Of a DNA stretch of 64,000 nucleotides, positions 60,401-64,000 are shown piece by piece (position 1 is the first letter of the stretch; each line of letters opens with the position of its first letter). A program made the position numbers and the translations under genes. Under the pieces are notes generated by a model. The model was not told the origin of the DNA, did not search any database, and saw nothing but the letters and a program-made list of their open reading frames with translations. Origin of the DNA: Stagnihabitans sp038231395 (GTDB lineage: Bacteria; Pseudomonadota; Alphaproteobacteria; Rhodobacterales; Rhodobacteraceae); assembly GCA_038231395.1 (NCBI GenBank), contig JBBRLL010000002.1, positions 1-64,000 of the forward strand. The letters run 5' to 3'.

Positions 60401-61367
60401 GGCCGCGCAGGCCGTTCATCGTGGCCACCAACGCCTCAGAGATACCGGGTTCGGACAGCGCGTGACCGGCCAGCGGGATCAGCCGCAGATCGCACTTTGC
60501 CCAACCCTGGGCCAGCGTCCAGGCCGCAACCGGGGGGCAGATCATGTCCAGCCGCCCTTGAACAAGGGTCGCGCCAATCCCCTCGATCCGGTGACGTTCG
60601 CGCATGATCCAGTTGTCAGACTCCAGAAAGCCTGCATTCTGGAAGTAGTGATTTTCCAACCGGGCAAAGGCGCGGGCATAATCGGCCGGCCCCTCGCCCA
60701 ACGGACCTTCTGGCGCAACCGAGGCCAACGCATTCTCCCAGTTGGACCAGATGCGGCCCAGCCGGATTTCCTCGGCCAGATCACCGGAGAACAGACGACG
60801 GTGATAGGCGCCGATCATGTCGGACCGCTCCGCAGCGGGAACAGCCGTCACAAACCGCGCCCAAAGGTCAGGGAAAAAGGAACCGGCCCCGCCACCGTAA
60901 AACCAGTTCAACTCGGTCCGGGTCATCAGGAAAATGCCGCGCAGGACCAGATGGGCCACGCGGTCGGGATGCTTGATGGCGTAGATCAACGCAAGCGCAG
61001 CGCCCCAACTGCCGCCAAACAGGATGAAACGGTCAACCTCCAAGGTCAGGCGGATCGTCTCGATATCGGCCACAAGATGCCACGTCGTATTGTTTTCCAC
61101 ACTGGCATGCGGGCGCGATCTGCCGCAACCGCGCTGGTCAAACAGCACAATTCGGTAATGCGCCGGGTCGAAATAGCGCCGCATCGCAGGGCTGCAACCG
61201 CCACCGGGCCCGCCGTGCAGAACCAGAACCGGTACGCCGTTCGGGTTGCCGCATTGCTCCACATAGATGCGGTGCCCGTCGCCCATGTCCAGCATCCGCT
61301 GGTCAAAAGGTTCGATCGGCGGGTAAAGGTAATCGGTTGCGCGTTTTAGGCCTGATCTGTGATCCAT
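60381..61367 (-). CDS. pip: Proline iminopeptidase
   Basis: Alpha/beta-hydrolase that removes N-terminal proline from peptides. 328 residues with VLHGGPGGGCSP (oxyanion hole), nucleophile S120 in GGSWGA, acid D in QGRLDMICP and H in LAGHALSEPG. Convergent with the amine dehydrogenase, sharing 20 bases at the 3' ends. Cytoplasmic. Confidence 0.92.
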   Translation of the reverse strand: MDHRSGLKRATDYLYPPIEPFDQRMLDMGDGHRIYVEQCGNPNGVPVLVLHGGPGGGCSPAMRRYFDPAHYRIVLFDQRGCGRSRPHASVENNTTWHLVADIETIRLTLEVDRFILFGGSWGAALALIYAIKHPDRVAHLVLRGIFLMTRTELNWFYGGGAGSFFPDLWARFVTAVPAAERSDMIGAYHRRLFSGDLAEEIRLGRIWSNWENALASVAPEGPLGEGPADYARAFARLENHYFQNAGFLESDNWIMRERHRIEGIGATLVQGRLDMICPPVAAWTLAQGWAKCDLRLIPLAGHALSEPGISEALVATMNGLRGLNPPAP

Positions 61368-61424
61368 CCCGTCCTATATAGCCGGTGTCGGCGCAGGTTA
61401 AACCGCCTTTGAAGGAATCTTGAG

Positions 61425-62159
61425 ATGCAAACCACCATCGACCCCGGCGAAGTTGCCAAATTTGAAGCAATGGCGGCGGAGTGGTGGAACCCTATCGGCA
61501 AGTTCCGTCCTTTGCATCTGATGAATCCCTGCCGGCTGGACTATATCACCGGGCAGATTGCGGGTGAATATGGTCGGGATTTGACCAAGCCCCTGCCGTT
61601 TGCCGGCTTGCGGATTCTGGATATTGGCTGCGGTGGCGGGCTTTTGTCCGAACCGATGGCGCGGTTGGGGGCAGAAGTTGTGGGGGCGGATGCGGCCCCG
61701 CGCAACATTCCTGTCGCGCAGGTTCATGCCGAACAATCCGGGCTGGTGATCGACTACCGCTTTACCACGGCAGAGGATCTGGCGGCTTTGGGCGAACAAT
61801 TCGATGTGGTTCTGAACATGGAGGTGGTGGAGCATGTCAGCGATCCACTGGCCTATCTGACGGCCTGCAAGGATTTGCTGAAGCCGGGCGGAATCATGAT
61901 CTGTTCGACCCTGAACCGGAACCCGAAAAGCTTTGTCATGGCGATCATCGGGGCGGAGTGGGTGATGCGGTGGCTGCCAAAGGGGACACACGACTGGACC
62001 AAGTTCATCACACCGGACGAGCTTTATGGGCTGATTGGTCAGGCCGGTCTGGCACCGCTGGACCGCAAGGGCATGGTTTTCAATCCGATTTCCTGGGGAT
62101 GGAGCCTTTCGTCGCGGGATTTATCGGTGAACTACGTGACGACCAGCCGCAAAGCGTAA
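61425..62159 (+). CDS. ubiG: Ubiquinone biosynthesis O-methyltransferase UbiG
   Basis: Methylates two hydroxyls in ubiquinone synthesis. 244 residues; VAKFEAMAAEWWNPIGKFRPLHLMNPCRLDYI is the diagnostic N-terminus and ILDIGCGGGLLSEPMARLGA the SAM loop. GGAATCTTGAG precedes ATG 61425. Ubiquinone is the reaction-centre acceptor, but the gene is housekeeping and outside the photosynthesis cluster. Confidence 0.95.
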   Translation: MQTTIDPGEVAKFEAMAAEWWNPIGKFRPLHLMNPCRLDYITGQIAGEYGRDLTKPLPFAGLRILDIGCGGGLLSEPMARLGAEVVGADAAPRNIPVAQVHAEQSGLVIDYRFTTAEDLAALGEQFDVVLNMEVVEHVSDPLAYLTACKDLLKPGGIMICSTLNRNPKSFVMAIIGAEWVMRWLPKGTHDWTKFITPDELYGLIGQAGLAPLDRKGMVFNPISWGWSLSSRDLSVNYVTTSRKA

Positions 62160-62367
62160 GGGTTCAAACACCGGCCTTGCGCGCAGAAATGACGGCTCGT
62201 CCAATCGTAGTCGATTGATTTCCAAAGATTTGCGGGCATTTGTTTGTCTGTTGATGCGGGCAAGCTGAGCGGGTTTGGCCTTCGCAAATCCTTGGTCGCA
62301 GCGTCACAGCGGCTTCACCCAACCGACGCAAACTCACCGGGTCATTCAGACCCCCGGAGGTTTCTTC

Positions 62368-63723
62368 ATGTTGTCCATTCGCGTTGCCTTTGCGGCTTGC
62401 GTCCTCGCCACACCCAGCCTTGCCGATGAGGTGAACTTTCCTGTCACGCTGGCGGGCCACGCTGTCATTCCGGCACTGACCCTGATGCAACCGCCCGCTG
62501 ACGCGCCCAAGGATTCGCTGATCAGCGGTAAATTTGCCACCGGTCCTGCGCGCAACATGGTGCCGGAATCGGTCATGGGCGACACGGGCGGCCTGCATGG
62601 CAAACGCGCCACCGGCATCAAATTGCCGTTCAAGGGCCAGCCACTGCAGGGCCTTTCGGGTTTCGCGATGAACCTTGCGGCCGACGGCTCTATCATCGCT
62701 TTGACCGACAACGGCTTTGGCTCCAAGGCCAACAGCCCGGATGCGCTGCTGTATTTCTATAACTTCAAGCCAGACTTCACGACGGGCAAAGTCGATGTCG
62801 TCAAAACGGTTTACCTGCGCGACCCCGATTTCAAAGTGCCGTTCCACATCATCTATGATGGCACCGACAGCCGCTATCTGACCGGCGCGGATTTCGACAT
62901 CGAAAGCATTCAGGTGCTGAACGACGAAATCTGGATCGGCGATGAGTTTGGCCCCTACCTGATCAGGGCCACTCTGGATGGCAAGATCATCGCGGTTTAC
63001 CCGACCAAAATGGGCGACGTGGTTCTGAAAGGGCCTGACGAGCCGACGATCAGCGCGACGTCGACCGTGGGCAAGGACTGGTCTGTGCAGCGGTCTGGCG
63101 GGTTTGAAGGTCTGGGTCTGCAACCGGGTACCAACCTGTTGTGGGCGCAGTTGGAAAAGCCGCTGCTTGGGCTGGACAACAAGGCCGAAGGCGCCTTCAA
63201 CCGGGTTTTCGCGTTTGATCCGGCCAAAAGCGAGTGGACCGGGGCCAGCTTCAAGTTTGCATATGGCCCGGGGGCAACCTCGATCGGAGATTTCAATTTC
63301 ATCGACGGCACCCGCGCCCTGGTGATCGAGCGTGACAATGGTGAAGGCGACCCCAGCCTGAAATGCGCCGGTGATCCGAAACCGGATTGCTTCCCGCTGC
63401 CTGCGGTGGTCAAGCGCGTGGTTCTGATCGACACCGCAACCGTGGACAAGGACGGTTTCGTGCGGCGGATCGGTTCGGTTGACCTGATGGACATCGCCGA
63501 CCCTGACCACAAGTCCCGGCTTGAAACCGTGGCCAAGCGCGATCTGACCGGCAAATATACCTTCCCGTTCTTTACCATCGAAAACGTGATGAAGGTCGAT
63601 GACACCCATATCCTGATTGCCGATGACAACAACCTGCCGTTTTCATCGGGTCGGCAGTTGGACAAGGCCGCGGACAACGAATTCATCCTGCTGTCGGTGC
63701 CGGAGTTGCTGTCGGCCAAGTGA
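62368..63723 (+). CDS. Esterase-like activity of phytase family protein, secreted
   Basis: 451 residues from ATG 62368 (GGAGG upstream; the frame to 62275 is spurious). Signal peptide MLSIRVAFAACVLATPSLA, then a beta-propeller-like domain of the phytase-like esterase family: LQGLSGFAMNLAADGSIIALTDNGFGSK, DEIWIGDEFGPYLIR and FFTIENVMKVDDTHILIADDNNLPFS. Periplasmic phosphoesterase is likely; substrate unknown. Confidence 0.87.
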   Translation: MLSIRVAFAACVLATPSLADEVNFPVTLAGHAVIPALTLMQPPADAPKDSLISGKFATGPARNMVPESVMGDTGGLHGKRATGIKLPFKGQPLQGLSGFAMNLAADGSIIALTDNGFGSKANSPDALLYFYNFKPDFTTGKVDVVKTVYLRDPDFKVPFHIIYDGTDSRYLTGADFDIESIQVLNDEIWIGDEFGPYLIRATLDGKIIAVYPTKMGDVVLKGPDEPTISATSTVGKDWSVQRSGGFEGLGLQPGTNLLWAQLEKPLLGLDNKAEGAFNRVFAFDPAKSEWTGASFKFAYGPGATSIGDFNFIDGTRALVIERDNGEGDPSLKCAGDPKPDCFPLPAVVKRVVLIDTATVDKDGFVRRIGSVDLMDIADPDHKSRLETVAKRDLTGKYTFPFFTIENVMKVDDTHILIADDNNLPFSSGRQLDKAADNEFILLSVPELLSAK

Positions 63724-63729
63724 AGATTT

Positions 63730-63752
63730 GGGGGCGGGTTGGACCCGCCCCC
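63730..63752. terminator. GC-rich hairpin between convergent genes
   Basis: GGGGGCGGGT and ACCCGCCCCC pair perfectly across a three-base loop, seven bases past the phytase-like stop and followed by GTTGTCCT. It probably serves both converging genes. Confidence 0.75.
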
Positions 63753-63758
63753 GTTGTC

Positions 63759-64000
63759 CTAGTTGCTTTGGCTGATATAATCGATTGCGGTCAGTTCGTC
63801 AGCGGTGAAGGACAGGTTCTGCAACGCGCCGACGCAATCTGTCACCTGTTCGGGTTTGGACGCGCCGATCAGGGCAGAGGTGATACCGCCGTGCCGCAAG
63901 ACCCAAGCGATGGCCATTTGCGGCAGGGTCTGGCCCCGGCCTGCGGCCATGTCGTTCAGGGCGCGCACCTTGGCCAGAACCGGCTCTGTGATGGCCGAAG
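63759..64000 (-). CDS. Aldo/keto reductase, 3' end only
   Basis: The last 80 codons of a gene entering from the right edge. RGQTLPQMAIAWVLRHGGITSALIGASKPEQVTDCVGALQNLSFTADELTAID is the C-terminal cofactor-binding end of the YghZ/Kv-beta-like aldo/keto reductases; the frame stays open past 63968 to the window edge. The catalytic tetrad lies outside. Stop TAG at 63759. Confidence 0.88.
   Translation of the reverse strand, partial: SAITEPVLAKVRALNDMAAGRGQTLPQMAIAWVLRHGGITSALIGASKPEQVTDCVGALQNLSFTADELTAIDYISQSN

Overview
The window is high-GC DNA from an alphaproteobacterium, almost certainly a Rhodobacter-like member of the Rhodobacterales. It holds a type-2 photosynthesis gene cluster for bacteriochlorophyll a, spheroidene-type carotenoids, a core LH1-reaction centre and PufX, followed by ordinary chromosomal genes. 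A pufX gene and the absence of pufC next to pufM point to the Rhodobacter clade in the broad sense. crtA, crtC, crtD and crtF together predict spheroidene and spheroidenone. I cannot name the species.

Layout. (1) 1-9.06 kb, plus strand: the tail of the bch operon (bchL, bchM, lhaA) runs into puhA, puhB, puhC, a conserved small orf, acsF, puhE, hemA and a cytochrome c2 gene, mostly with overlapping stop and start codons. (2) 9.1-21.3 kb, minus strand: read from the right, crtE, crtF, bchC, bchX, bchY, bchZ, pufQ, pufB, pufA, pufL, pufM, pufX and dxs, ending tail to tail with cycA at a two-way terminator. (3) 21.4-31.3 kb: crtD and crtC (plus), tspO, crtB and crtI (minus), then crtA, bchI, bchD and bchO (plus), closed by a strong terminator at 31.41 kb, which is the right edge of the cluster. 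Six perfect TGT-N12-ACA (PpsR/CrtJ) palindromes lie in pairs in front of bchC, between crtE and crtD, and between crtI and crtA.

(4) 31.5-38.2 kb: a DUF1294 membrane protein, a SnoaL-like protein, a Gfo/Idh-aldo/keto reductase fusion, ilvE, a small membrane-protein gene put out of frame by a 16-bp tandem repeat, a TetR regulator, and the petP-petR-like regulator pair. (5) 38.3-41.5 kb: a GH38 alpha-mannosidase. (6) 41.6-50.9 kb: a complete chemotaxis operon (STAS, CheY, CheA, CheW, CheR, CheY, an unknown with a DxxxQ motif, MCP, CheB with a dead receiver, CheD). (7) 51.1-55.1 kb: an HDAC-like deacetylase, xseB, ispA and a second dxs, a housekeeping isoprenoid operon. (8) 55.3-64.0 kb: a Met-rich HdeA-like secreted protein, a DUF2478 protein, an operon of RidA-like, DUF1028, LysR and trimethylamine-dehydrogenase-family genes, a proline iminopeptidase, ubiG, a phytase-like esterase, and the 3' end of an aldo/keto reductase cut by the window edge.

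How it works together: HemA and BchI/D/O, BchM, AcsF, BchL, BchX/Y/Z and BchC cover many steps from 5-aminolevulinate to bacteriochlorophyllide. Dxs feeds isoprenoid precursors to CrtE. CrtB, I, C, D, F and A make the carotenoids. PufA/B/L/M/X and PuhA form the core complex with help from LhaA, PuhB, PuhC, PuhE and PufQ, and cytochrome c2 re-reduces the reaction centre. No gap between genes exceeds about 300 bases, and I saw no tRNA, rRNA, insertion sequence or CRISPR array. All functions come from reading sequence and remembered family knowledge; no database search was run.
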